Positions 1-6,035 of a stretch of 10,650 nt of DNA are shown piece by piece. The position numbers and the translations under genes were made by a program. Origin of the DNA: JBFGFG01 sp041627475 (GTDB taxonomy: Bacteria > Actinomycetota > Nitriliruptoria > Nitriliruptorales > Nitriliruptoraceae); contig JBFKQZ010000093.1 in assembly GCA_041627475.1 (NCBI GenBank), forward strand, positions 1-10,650. The letters run 5' to 3'. Within the stretch, counting starts at the first letter, position 1; every line of letters starts with the position of its first letter. Below the pieces are notes generated by a model, which saw nothing but the letters and a program-made list of their open reading frames with translations, did not search any database and was not told the origin of the DNA.

Positions 1-335
1 ACCTCGCCGCCGGGGTCGGGGCGCACGCCCACGTGGCGGGCCGCCGCAGCTGGCAGCACCGGTCGCTCATCCGGTGGCTGGCGGCGGCCGAGGGCGGGCA
101 GGACGCGACCGCGGGCGACGAGGTCACGACGCCCGAGGAGCGCGCCACGGAGCGGCTGCTCCTCGGACTGCGCCTGCAGGAGGGCCTGCACCCCAACGAC
201 GTGCCACCGATCGCGCCGTGGGCGCTCGAGGACGCGCTCGACGCCGACCTGGTCACGACCGCGTGCGGTCGGCTGCAGGCCACGGCCGACGGCTGGTTCC
301 TGCTGGACGAGGCGGTTGCTCGCCTGACCGTCTGA
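1..335 (+). CDS. hemW: HemW-like radical SAM protein, C-terminal part (5' truncated)
   Basis: The reading frame is open from the left edge (first full codon at base 3) to TGA at 333-335, so only about the last 110 residues are present. The fragment begins with GVGAHAHVAGRRSWQ. This matches the conserved C-terminal region of HemW/HemN-like coproporphyrinogen oxidase-related proteins (a 'G.GAHS...GRRWWN'-type segment), followed by a Thr-Pro-Glu-Glu-Arg stretch and ERLLLGLRLQEGL, the family's 'ER.MLGLRL.EGL' motif. The end, with a 'GWFLLDEAVARL'-like tail, is also typical. HemW is known as a cytosolic haem chaperone related to HemN; the radical SAM CxxxCxxC site would lie upstream of the window. 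In actinobacteria and firmicutes hemW commonly precedes hrcA, which supports the call. It converges with the minus-strand DUF3618-like gene with only 3 bp between stop codons, leaving no room for a separate terminator. Confidence 0.82.
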   Translation, partial: LAAGVGAHAHVAGRRSWQHRSLIRWLAAAEGGQDATAGDEVTTPEERATERLLLGLRLQEGLHPNDVPPIAPWALEDALDADLVTTACGRLQATADGWFLLDEAVARLTV

Positions 336-338
336 GCC

Positions 339-842
339 TCAGGCCGTCCAGAGGTCCTCGTCGTCGTTCGCACCCACGACGACGGCGACGACCGCGGCGA
401 CCAGTGCCGCGAGGAGCAGCAGGATGCCCCACGGCGTCCCGCCGTCCTCGTCGTCGTCACCGGTGATGGCGTCGACGGCAGCGACGGCGCGGGCCGGGCT
501 GGGGGCCGGAGCCGGTGCCGGTGCGGGCGCCGCCGGCGCGGAGGGCGCCGCGGGAGCCGGCTGGGCCGCGAACCCGGCCGCCGCCATCGCGGCGGCGATG
601 GCCTTCGCCTGGATCTCGGCCTCGCGGCTGAGTGCCTTCTCCTCCGAGCGCTGCGCGAGCTTCTTCTGCAGCTGCTTCGCGGCGGCGCCGAGCACGGCGA
701 GGCCGACCCCGCCGGCGGCGCCGGCCTGGGCCACGACCTGGGCGGCGGGCAGACGGTCGCTGAGCGTCGCGAGGTCGTCGTCGAGGGCGCGGCGCGCGGC
801 CTCGACCCGGACCTGGGCGGCTTCCTTGTCCGAGAGTGCCAT
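339..842 (-). CDS. DUF3618-like small membrane protein with Ala/Pro linker
   Basis: A 167-residue protein. Residues 5-32 (Glu/Arg/Asp-rich, with ARRALDDDLATLSDRL) resemble the DUF3618 N-terminal helix ('I...R.eLa.tvdaL..rl'). A Gly/Ala-rich hydrophobic stretch lies at 38-55. A charged helix spans 56-82. An Ala/Pro-only low-complexity linker runs through about 94-117, and an acidic patch (DDDEDGG) sits at 129-135. A single membrane segment at about 137-157 is followed by a short acidic tail. The ATG (842-840) overlaps the TGA of the upstream holin-like gene by one base (TGATG), so the pair is translationally coupled. An AAGGA site (minus strand, 849-853) lies 6 nt before the start. The function of DUF3618 proteins is unknown. 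They commonly pair with holin-X family genes in actinobacteria, suggesting a joint envelope role; that role is inference. Confidence 0.72.
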   Translation of the reverse strand: MALSDKEAAQVRVEAARRALDDDLATLSDRLPAAQVVAQAGAAGGVGLAVLGAAAKQLQKKLAQRSEEKALSREAEIQAKAIAAAMAAAGFAAQPAPAAPSAPAAPAPAPAPAPSPARAVAAVDAITGDDDEDGGTPWGILLLLAALVAAVVAVVVGANDDEDLWTA

Positions 843-1237
843 CAGCTGTCCTTCCCGGCCTTGGTCTTCGCCCAGGAGACGGTCTCCTGGATGCTCTCCT
901 GCGCCTGCTTCGGCTTGCCCTCGACGGACTGCAGCTTGCTGCGGCCGACGAGACCCAGGACGAGGATGATCAGCGTCACGGCGCCGGAGACGATCAGCCA
1001 CGCCCAGCCCTCGGTGACGTAGTTGTCGATGCCCTTCACCGCGGTCACGGCGAAGAACCCGAGCACGTAGAGCCCGAGGACGCCGGCCACGACGAGCGGG
1101 ACGAGCCCGGCGACGAGCTGGCGCTGCTGTTCGGCCATCTCGGCCTTGGCCAGGGAGATGTGCGCGTCGACGAGCTCCCGCAGGTGGGTGCGGGCGTCGT
1201 CGACGACCTCCTTGGTCGTCCGTTCGGTGGCTGCCAC
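842..1237 (-). CDS. Holin-X / phage holin superfamily III-like membrane protein
   Basis: A 131-residue protein starting at GTG (1237-1235), with a GGAGG site (minus strand, 1244-1248) 6 nt upstream. Residues 5-40 form an amphipathic charged helix (TTKEVVDDARTHLRELVDAH, then AKAEM), characteristic of the 'Putative Actinobacterial Holin-X, superfamily III' group. Two membrane segments follow, at about 41-65 and 77-98. The C-terminus is a Lys/Gln-rich cytosolic tail. Despite the name, these chromosomal proteins are not shown to be lytic and no phage gene is nearby. The gene is first in a two-gene operon with the DUF3618-like gene, divergent from hrcA. The family assignment rests on topology and the N-terminal helix pattern; a generic DUF1469-type label would be equivalent. 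The function is unknown. Confidence 0.75.
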   Translation of the reverse strand: MAATERTTKEVVDDARTHLRELVDAHISLAKAEMAEQQRQLVAGLVPLVVAGVLGLYVLGFFAVTAVKGIDNYVTEGWAWLIVSGAVTLIILVLGLVGRSKLQSVEGKPKQAQESIQETVSWAKTKAGKDS

Positions 1238-1260
1238 GTCGTTCCTCCGCGGGCTGGCTG

Positions 1261-1289
1261 GGCACGGGTGCCGAGCCTAGGCGCTCGGC
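1261..1289. repeat. Two adjoining inverted repeats in the divergent hrcA/holin intergenic region
   Basis: GGCAC-GG-GTGCC (1261-1272) is immediately followed by, and shares three bases with, GCCGAGC-CTAGGC-GCTCGGC (1270-1289), a perfect 7-bp arm pair with a 6-nt loop. They lie upstream of the holin-like gene and well before the CIRCE site. They could be a repressor site or an RNA hairpin in the minus-strand leader. In such GC-rich DNA, short palindromes also arise by chance. Confidence 0.4.
1274..1279 (-). promoter_or_regulatory. Possible -10 box for the holin-like operon
   Basis: On the minus strand the hexamer TAGGCT fits the actinobacterial TAnnnT -10 pattern and lies about 36 nt upstream of the GTG start. 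It falls inside the loop and arm of the inverted repeat at 1270-1289. No good -35 is visible, so this is a weak call. Confidence 0.25.
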
Positions 1290-1335
1290 GGCCACGGGCT
1301 CCCGGCCGACCGGCGCGATCGTGTCGCGCAGGCCG

Positions 1336-1362
1336 TTGGCAGACCCCTCGATCGAGTGCCAA
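1336..1362 (+). promoter_or_regulatory. CIRCE operator (HrcA binding site)
   Basis: TTGGCAGAC - 9 nt - GAGTGCCAA matches the CIRCE architecture (TTAGCACTC-N9-GAGTGCTAA) with the exact 9-nt spacer. The right arm is the GC-adapted perfect form. The left arm departs at its inner bases (GAC for CTC). The dyad extends outward to perfect 11-bp arms, GGCCGTTGGCA / TGCCAACGGCC, spanning 1331-1367. It lies 39 bp before the hrcA GTG and just upstream of a TAnnnT hexamer at 1370-1375, so HrcA bound here should block transcription of hrcA-dnaJ. This is the known autoregulatory arrangement of the HrcA family. Confidence 0.88.
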
Positions 1363-1369
1363 CGGCCGG

Positions 1370-1375
1370 TACGAT
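1370..1375 (+). promoter_or_regulatory. Probable -10 box of the hrcA promoter
   Basis: TACGAT fits TAnnnT, sits 26 bp before the hrcA start codon and lies 7 bp downstream of the CIRCE core, so the operator covers the expected -35 region. No recognisable -35 hexamer is separable from the operator. Confidence 0.45.
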
Positions 1376-1389
1376 GCCGTCCACGGACC

Positions 1390-1398
1390 AGGAGGAGG
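1390..1398 (+). promoter_or_regulatory. Strong ribosome binding site fixing the hrcA start
   Basis: AGGAGGAGG, with its first AGGAGG 6 nt from GTG 1402, selects that start over an in-frame upstream GTG at 1321. The upstream GTG lies before the operator and has no Shine-Dalgarno. Confidence 0.75.
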
Positions 1399-1401
1399 CA
1401 C

Positions 1402-2502
1402 GTGGCTGACCAGCGTGGTGCGCGTGACGCGGCCGCCGACGAGCCGCTGCGCCTGCCCGAGGACCTCGACGAGCGCAAGGCGCGGGTCCTGCGCACGATC
1501 GTGGCCGAGTACGTCGCGAACGGGCAGCCCGTCGGCTCGAGCCGCGTGGTGCAGACCGCAGGGCTCGACGTGTCGTCCGCGACGGTCCGCAACGAGATGG
1601 CCGCACTCGAGGAGCGCGGCTACATCGACCAGCCGCACACCTCCGCCGGCCGGATCCCGACCGACAAGGGCTACCGCGCGTTCGTGGACCTGCTGGAGGT
1701 CGGCGGGCTGGACACCCAGCGTGCGGAGCTGATCGACGAGCTGCTCGGGTCCGCGCACGACGCCGAGGAGCTGATGAGCACCGCCAGCGCGGTCCTGTCG
1801 CAGCTCACCCGGCTGGTCGCGATGGTCGTCGCGCCGACGATGGACGAGGCCCGCTGCAAGCTCGTGGAGCTGGTGGGACTCGGGACGACGACGGCCCTGC
1901 TGCTGCTGGTGGACGACACGGGCCGGGTCGTGCGCCGCAGCGTCGACATCGAGACGCCGGTCACCGACGGTGACCTCGGTCGCGTCCGGACGGTCCTCGC
2001 CGAGCAGCTGATCGGCCGCCGGATGGGCGACGTCCACGAGACGGTCGACGGCCTCGTGGACGAGGCGCCGAGCGAGCTGCGCCCGACCCTGCAGGCGGTC
2101 CGCAGCGCCACGAGCGAGGACCTGTCGGTCGACCTGGTCCGCCGCGTGTTCGTCGGCGGGCAGGCCGCGCTCGCCGGCGACGAGTCGCTGGAGCGCAACG
2201 CGCTGGGGCAGGTGTTGGGTCTGATCGAGGAACGCGCCACACTGGCACGTGTGCTTGACGACACCGCCGCGGACGGGGCCGACAGCCTCCCGCACGCCCG
2301 CATCGGTGCCGAGCACGACGTCGAGGAGCTGAAGACGACGTCCCTGGTCTCCCAGCGCTACCAGGTCGTCCGCGCCGGCTCCCTCGGTGTCCTCGGCCCC
2401 ACCCGCATGGACTACGGGGCCGCACTGTCCACCGTCCGCGCCGTCTCCGAGGCGCTCGAACGCACGCTCGCCGACCTGCGCGGTCCCGACCAGAAGAACT
2501 GA
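1402..2502 (+). CDS. hrcA: Heat-inducible transcription repressor HrcA
   Basis: A 366-residue protein, slightly longer than the usual ~340, with a charged ~20-residue N-terminal extension. Residues 23-98 form the HrcA winged helix domain: ERKARVLRTIVAEYVANG, then PVGSSRVV, then the recognition helix SSATVRNEMAALEERGY (58-74), then the family hallmark HTSAGRIPT (79-87) and KGYRAFVD. The rest is the GAF-like dimerisation and effector domain, including a typical C-terminal 'RYQVVRAGSLGVLGPTRMDYG' signature. HrcA is a cytosolic dimer that represses chaperone operons through CIRCE, with activity tuned by GroEL. A CIRCE site lies directly upstream, so autoregulation is expected. dnaJ follows 12 bp later with no terminator, the standard actinobacterial hrcA-dnaJ arrangement. 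No groEL or grpE is present in the window. Confidence 0.96.
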   Translation: MADQRGARDAAADEPLRLPEDLDERKARVLRTIVAEYVANGQPVGSSRVVQTAGLDVSSATVRNEMAALEERGYIDQPHTSAGRIPTDKGYRAFVDLLEVGGLDTQRAELIDELLGSAHDAEELMSTASAVLSQLTRLVAMVVAPTMDEARCKLVELVGLGTTTALLLLVDDTGRVVRRSVDIETPVTDGDLGRVRTVLAEQLIGRRMGDVHETVDGLVDEAPSELRPTLQAVRSATSEDLSVDLVRRVFVGGQAALAGDESLERNALGQVLGLIEERATLARVLDDTAADGADSLPHARIGAEHDVEELKTTSLVSQRYQVVRAGSLGVLGPTRMDYGAALSTVRAVSEALERTLADLRGPDQKN

Positions 2503-2514
2503 GGTTCCCTCCCA

Positions 2515-3618
2515 ATGGCCGATGACCTGTACGAGGTCCTCGGCGTCGCCCGCACGGCGTCGCCCGAGGAGATCAAGAAGGCCTACCGCCGTCGCGCGCG
2601 GGAGAGCCACCCCGACGCGGGTGGCGACGAGGAGGTGTTCAAGAAGGTCACGCACGCCCACCAGGTGCTGTCGGACCCCGACCGCCGGGCGCGCTACGAC
2701 CGCTTCGGCGACGACGGCACCTCGCGCGGTGGCCCCGGTGCCGGCGACCCGTTCGGGTTCGGCGGGCTCGGTGACGTGCTCGACGCCTTCTTCGGTGGTG
2801 CCGCGACCGGCGGCGGGCGGGCACGCGCCAACGCGCAGGGCCGCGACGTGCTGGTCCCCGCCGAGGTGTCGCTGCAGGACGTCCTGCACGGCGGTGAGCT
2901 GCCGGTCGACGTCGAGGTGGCCCGCGCCTGCGACGTGTGCGGCGGGTCCGGCAGCGCCTCCGGCGGCGGGCCGACGGCCTGCTCGACCTGCAACGGCCGT
3001 GGTGCCGTCGCCCGGGTCGTCCGCACCGCGTTCGGCCAGATGTCGACCAGCACCACCTGCCCGGCCTGCCAGGGCTCGGGCCGCGAGGTGCGCGACCCCT
3101 GCAGCGGCTGTGCGGGGGAGGGGCGTCGCGTCACGCGGCGCACCGTGACCGTCGAGCTCCCGATCGGCATCGAGCACGGCACGCGCCTGCGCGTCCCGGG
3201 TGCCGGCGAGGCCGGCCGCCACGGTGCCACGCCCGGTGACCTGTTCGTCGAGGTCCGGATCGCCCCGCACGAGGTCTACGAGCGCGACGGACGGGACCTG
3301 TGGGCCGACCTGAGCGTCCCGATGACGCTGGCCGCCCTCGGTGGCCACGTCCGCGTGCCGGTCCTCGACGGCGGCGAGGTCGACCTCGACGTCCCGGCCG
3401 GCTCCCAGCCCGGGGACGTTCTCCGGCTGCGCAAGGAGGGCCTGCCCGGCCGCGGTGGTCGCACGCGCGGTGACATCAACCTGCGGCTCCGCGTCGAGGT
3501 GCCGACCCAGCTGACGACCGAGGAGCGCGAGGCCCTGGCGGCCTTCGCCGAGCTGCGCGGCGAGCAGCGCGAGCACCGCGGCCTCGTCGAGCGGCTGCGC
3601 GACGCCCTGCGCGGCTGA
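2515..3618 (+). CDS. dnaJ: Chaperone protein DnaJ (type I Hsp40)
   Basis: A 367-residue protein with full type I layout. The J domain covers residues 4-64, with the HPD motif at 32-34 and the helix IV 'YDRFGDDG' end. A Gly/Phe-rich linker runs about 65-108. A zinc-binding domain follows with all four CxxCxGxG repeats intact (CDVCGGSG 139-146, CSTCNGRG 156-163, CPACQGSG 182-189, CSGCAGEG 196-203). The C-terminal substrate-binding domains include VPAGSQPGDVLRLRKEGLP (about 293-311) and the GRGDINLRLRVEVP-like strand. It stimulates DnaK ATPase and delivers unfolded clients in the cytosol. The start ATG has a GAGGT site overlapping the hrcA stop codon region, 9 nt upstream. Being downstream of hrcA makes it the HrcA-controlled DnaJ paralogue; actinobacteria usually carry a second dnaJ in the dnaK operon. 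Confidence 0.96.
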   Translation: MADDLYEVLGVARTASPEEIKKAYRRRARESHPDAGGDEEVFKKVTHAHQVLSDPDRRARYDRFGDDGTSRGGPGAGDPFGFGGLGDVLDAFFGGAATGGGRARANAQGRDVLVPAEVSLQDVLHGGELPVDVEVARACDVCGGSGSASGGGPTACSTCNGRGAVARVVRTAFGQMSTSTTCPACQGSGREVRDPCSGCAGEGRRVTRRTVTVELPIGIEHGTRLRVPGAGEAGRHGATPGDLFVEVRIAPHEVYERDGRDLWADLSVPMTLAALGGHVRVPVLDGGEVDLDVPAGSQPGDVLRLRKEGLPGRGGRTRGDINLRLRVEVPTQLTTEEREALAAFAELRGEQREHRGLVERLRDALRG

Positions 3619-3620
3619 CC

Positions 3621-4370
3621 GTGCGCACGCCCTTCGTCCTGGTCCCCGAACCGCTCGACGGGCTCGGCGTGGGTGCCGCGGTCCGGCTCGACGAGGACCG
3701 GGTGCACCACCTGCGGCGCGTCCTGCGCCGCGGGGACGGCGACCCTGTCGAGGTCACCGACGGCGCCGGCCACGTGGCGCAGGGCACGCTCGTCGGCGAT
3801 CGCGTGCGGCTGACGTCCCCCGTCGTGGAGGTCCCGGCGCCGCGTCCCACGGTGACTGTCGTGCACGCGGTGCCGAAGGGCCGCGCCCTCGACGAGATCG
3901 TCCGGACGCTCGCCGAACTGGGGGTCGCGGCGGTGCACCCGGTGCTCACCCATCACACCGAGAGCCGGCCGACGGGCGACAAGGCACGCTCGGTGGGCGA
4001 CCGACTGCGCGCTGTGGCCGAGAGCGCACTCGAGCAGGCGCGCAGCGCACACCTCATGGCCGTGCCCGACCCGGACGACTTGCCGGTGACGCTCCGTAGT
4101 CTCCCGCCCGACGGGGTGCGGCTCGCGGCGCACCCCGGCGCCACGACGACCCTTGGTGCCCACATGGCCACCGCCGGTCGAGATCTGCCGATTCAGTTGC
4201 TGATCGGGCCCGAGGGCGGCCTCGCCGACGCGGAGCTCGAGGAGCTGCGTGCGGACGGTTGGGAACCGGTCAGCGCGGGTGCGACGGTGTTACGCACCGT
4301 GCACGCCGCGACGGTCCTCACGTCGGCCGTGCTCGCACTCGCCGGGCGCTTCGGTGACGAAGTGGTCTGA
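3621..4370 (+). CDS. rsmE: 16S rRNA (uracil-1498-N3)-methyltransferase RsmE
   Basis: A 249-residue protein, the usual RsmE size. The N-terminal PUA-like domain has VHHLRRVLRRGDGD (28-41). The C-terminal SPOUT (trefoil knot) domain has KGRALDEIVRTLAELGV (86-102) with the following 'HPVLT...ESRP' segment, AESALEQARSAHL (133-145), LIGPEGGLADAELEELR (194-210) and the SAM-binding loop LR at 224-225. The loop after LRT reads VHAA where E. coli RsmE has ETTA; I recall actinobacterial homologues also varying here, so activity is still likely. It methylates N3 of U1498 in the 30S decoding region. The GTG start is 2 nt past the dnaJ stop, so it belongs to the hrcA operon. Leu224 is encoded by TTA, a codon almost absent from the rest of the window. 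Confidence 0.9.
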   Translation: MRTPFVLVPEPLDGLGVGAAVRLDEDRVHHLRRVLRRGDGDPVEVTDGAGHVAQGTLVGDRVRLTSPVVEVPAPRPTVTVVHAVPKGRALDEIVRTLAELGVAAVHPVLTHHTESRPTGDKARSVGDRLRAVAESALEQARSAHLMAVPDPDDLPVTLRSLPPDGVRLAAHPGATTTLGAHMATAGRDLPIQLLIGPEGGLADAELEELRADGWEPVSAGATVLRTVHAATVLTSAVLALAGRFGDEVV

Positions 4371-4377
4371 ATCGTCG

Positions 4378-4393
4378 GAGAACGGTCGTTTTC
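4378..4393. repeat. Short dyad in the bldD upstream region
   Basis: GAGAACG-GT-CGTTTTC is a 7-bp arm pair with one G-T mismatch, centred at 4385-4386, just after the rsmE stop and about 15 bp ahead of a TAnnnT hexamer at 4408. It could be an operator. The loop is too short and the run of T too weak for a convincing terminator. Confidence 0.3.
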
Positions 4394-4407
4394 GGCCTGA
4401 TGTGGTG

Positions 4408-4413
4408 TAGTTT
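4408..4413 (+). promoter_or_regulatory. Possible -10 box of the bldD-like gene
   Basis: TAGTTT (TAnnnT), preceded by TG, in a locally AT-richer patch about 57 bp before the bldD start. No clear -35 is visible. It suggests the regulator is transcribed separately from hrcA-dnaJ-rsmE. Confidence 0.35.
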
Positions 4414-4469
4414 GCAGGGATGGCAGGAGGCTTCTCCGACCTGCTGGGCACGCACCACCGGAGCAACGC

Positions 4470-4991
4470 ATGGACACGCGCGACCCCGCCGCCGACGGGC
4501 GGACCGCTGCGGAGCAGTATGCGATCGACCTGGGCGAGCGCCTCCGCAACGTCCGCCAGCAGCAGGACCTCTCCCTGCACGACGTGGAGGACGCCTCCGA
4601 CGGTGAGCTGAAGGCCTCCGTCGTCGGCGCCTACGAGCGCGGTGAGCGGGCGGTCTCCGTCTCGCGCCTCCGGGCCCTGGCCGACTTCTACCGCGTCCCG
4701 GTCAGCAGCCTGCTGCCGTCCAACGGCGGGCAGATCGGCCGCTCCCGGACCGGTCCCGGCGAGCGCCTGGTCATCGACCTCACGCGTCTCGACCACGGCG
4801 CGGTCGACCTCGAGGAGCGCGAGGTCATCGAGCGCTACGTCGGTGCGATCCAGGCACAGCGCGGCGACTACAACGGCCGCGTCCTGACCGTCCGCGCGAG
4901 CGACGTCCGTGCACTGGCCGCCGTGCTCGACCGTGACGTCCCGGAGTTCCGGGAGCACCTCGCCGCCGTCGGTGTGGCCAGAGCGGTCTGA
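4470..4991 (+). CDS. bldD: BldD-family transcriptional regulator with c-di-GMP-binding signature
   Basis: A 173-residue protein starting at ATG with GGAG (4460-4463) 6 nt upstream. The N-terminal XRE-type HTH (about 16-85) closely follows Streptomyces BldD: YAIDLGERLRNVRQQQDLSLHDVE, then SVVGAYERGERAVSVSRLRALADFYRVPV and LLP. After a 15-residue linker, the C-terminal domain (about 98-170) has IERYVGAIQAQRGDYNG followed by VLTVRASDVRALA. BldD binds tetrameric c-di-GMP through RGD-X8-RxxD (R114, D116, R125, D128 in S. coelicolor). Here R131-G-D133, eight residues, then R142-x-x-D145 keep all four charged ligands. In Streptomyces BldD represses sporulation genes at high c-di-GMP. The regulon here is unknown. 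The gene stands alone between rsmE and phoH, with its own upstream region. The ~20-residue N-terminal extension is unlike Streptomyces BldD. Confidence 0.87.
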   Translation: MDTRDPAADGRTAAEQYAIDLGERLRNVRQQQDLSLHDVEDASDGELKASVVGAYERGERAVSVSRLRALADFYRVPVSSLLPSNGGQIGRSRTGPGERLVIDLTRLDHGAVDLEEREVIERYVGAIQAQRGDYNGRVLTVRASDVRALAAVLDRDVPEFREHLAAVGVARAV

Positions 4992-4993
4992 GT

Positions 4994-4999
4994 TAGGCT
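4994..4999 (+). promoter_or_regulatory. Possible -10 box for the phoH operon
   Basis: TAGGCT (TAnnnT) immediately after the bldD stop codon and 39 bp before the phoH GTG. The predicted transcript would have a leader of about 30 nt. No strong -35 is visible. Confidence 0.4.
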
Positions 5000-5038
5000 G
5001 GTGGCGTTCCCTCGCCCCTTGCCAACGGCCCCCTGCAC

Positions 5039-6034
5039 GTGACCACATCCAGCCCGTCGACCCAACAGGTCCGTGTGCCCGGTGAGCAGTCCATGGTGGC
5101 GCTGCTGGGTCCCGGTGACGAACTCCTGCGGCTCGCCGAGGAGCAGTTCGACGCACAGGTCCACGTGCGCGGCAACGAGATCACCATCCGCGGTGACGCG
5201 GACGAGGTGGAGGCCGGCGCGCAGCTGTTCCGCGAGCTCGTCGAGCTGCTCTCCCGGGGGCAGTCGATCGACCGCCAGACCGTCCGCCAGACCGCGCGCA
5301 TGGTGCGGGACAAGGGCCCCGAGCGCGCCAGTGCCGTCCTCAGCGAGGCACTGCTGAGCCACCGGGGGCGCACGATCCGGGCCAAGAGCCTCGGCCAGAA
5401 GCGCTACCTCGACATGATCCGGTCCAACACGGTGACGTTCGGGATCGGTCCGGCCGGCACCGGCAAGACCTACCTGGCGATGGCGTGCGCCGTGCAGGCG
5501 CTGCGCTCCAAGCAGGTCAACCGACTGATCCTCACCCGCCCCGCCGTCGAGGCCGGGGAACGGCTCGGCTTCCTGCCGGGGACGCTGCACGAGAAGATCG
5601 ACCCCTACCTCAAGCCGCTGTGGGACGCCCTGCACGACATGATGGAGGCCGAGGAGCTCATGGGGCTGCTCGACCGTGGGACGATCGAGGTTGCGCCCCT
5701 CGCCTTCATGCGTGGCCGCAGCATCAATGACTCGTTCATCGTCGTCGACGAGGCGCAGAACACGACCGCCGAGCAGATGAAGATGCTGCTGACCCGCATC
5801 GGCTTCGGCTCGAAGGCCGTGATCACCGGCGACACCAGCCAGGTCGACCTGCCCGGTGGGCGACGGTCCGGCCTCCGGGTCGTGCGCGAGATCCTCGAGG
5901 GCATCGAGGGCGTCGGGTTCGCCTACCTCGAGTCCGGCGACGTCGTCCGGCACCACATCGTGCAGCGGATCGTCGAGGCCTACGAGGCCCACGACGAGCG
6001 CGAGCAGCGACGCGGCTCCGGCGAGGAGTCCTGA
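5039..6034 (+). CDS. PhoH-family P-loop ATPase (PhoH-like protein)
   Basis: A 331-residue protein. An N-terminal KH-like segment (about 11-60, with MVALLGPGDELL and VHVRGNEITIRGD) precedes a charged helical linker. The PhoH ATPase domain (about 115-315) has GQKRYLDMI, Walker A GPAGTGKT (137-144), TRPAVEAGERLGFLPG (166-181), 'PYLKPLWDALHD', AFMRGRS (222-228), Walker B FIVVDEAQN (233-241), TGDTSQVDLP (263-272) and a conserved Arg before HHIVQRIV. The family is widespread; the biochemical role is probably RNA-linked but not settled. Its neighbour ybeY (8-nt overlap-free coupling) supports a role in RNA or ribosome metabolism. No Shine-Dalgarno is visible before GTG 5039. An in-frame ATG at 5093 has a weak GGTGAG, but starting there would cut the conserved first strand, so 5039 is preferred. 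Confidence 0.9.
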   Translation: MTTSSPSTQQVRVPGEQSMVALLGPGDELLRLAEEQFDAQVHVRGNEITIRGDADEVEAGAQLFRELVELLSRGQSIDRQTVRQTARMVRDKGPERASAVLSEALLSHRGRTIRAKSLGQKRYLDMIRSNTVTFGIGPAGTGKTYLAMACAVQALRSKQVNRLILTRPAVEAGERLGFLPGTLHEKIDPYLKPLWDALHDMMEAEELMGLLDRGTIEVAPLAFMRGRSINDSFIVVDEAQNTTAEQMKMLLTRIGFGSKAVITGDTSQVDLPGGRRSGLRVVREILEGIEGVGFAYLESGDVVRHHIVQRIVEAYEAHDEREQRRGSGEES

Positions 6035-6035
6035 C

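Noticed and set aside
842..1237. Prophage remnant, because of a holin-like protein
   Set aside because: No phage structural, lysis, integrase or attachment signals are present; chromosomal holin-X/DUF3618 pairs are common in actinobacteria.
1045..3576. Very long minus-strand open frame (843 codons) opposite hrcA and dnaJ
   Set aside because: It is antisense to two unmistakable genes and its translation is low-complexity Val/Asp/Arg/His-rich, the mirror of high-GC codon bias.
4227..4340. Inactive RsmE because the 'ETTA' motif after LRT is VHAA
   Set aside because: The other SPOUT motifs, including LIGPEGG and VLR, are intact. I recall actinobacterial RsmE varying at this position, so the change alone does not suggest loss of function.
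4378..4395. Intrinsic terminator after rsmE (dyad plus TTTT)
   Set aside because: The T residues are part of the dyad arm, the loop would be only 2 nt, and no T-run follows the stem.
4420..4611. Small ORF starting ATGGCAGGAGG upstream of bldD
   Set aside because: It overlaps bldD out of frame, has Ser/Arg-rich filler composition and lacks a ribosome site.
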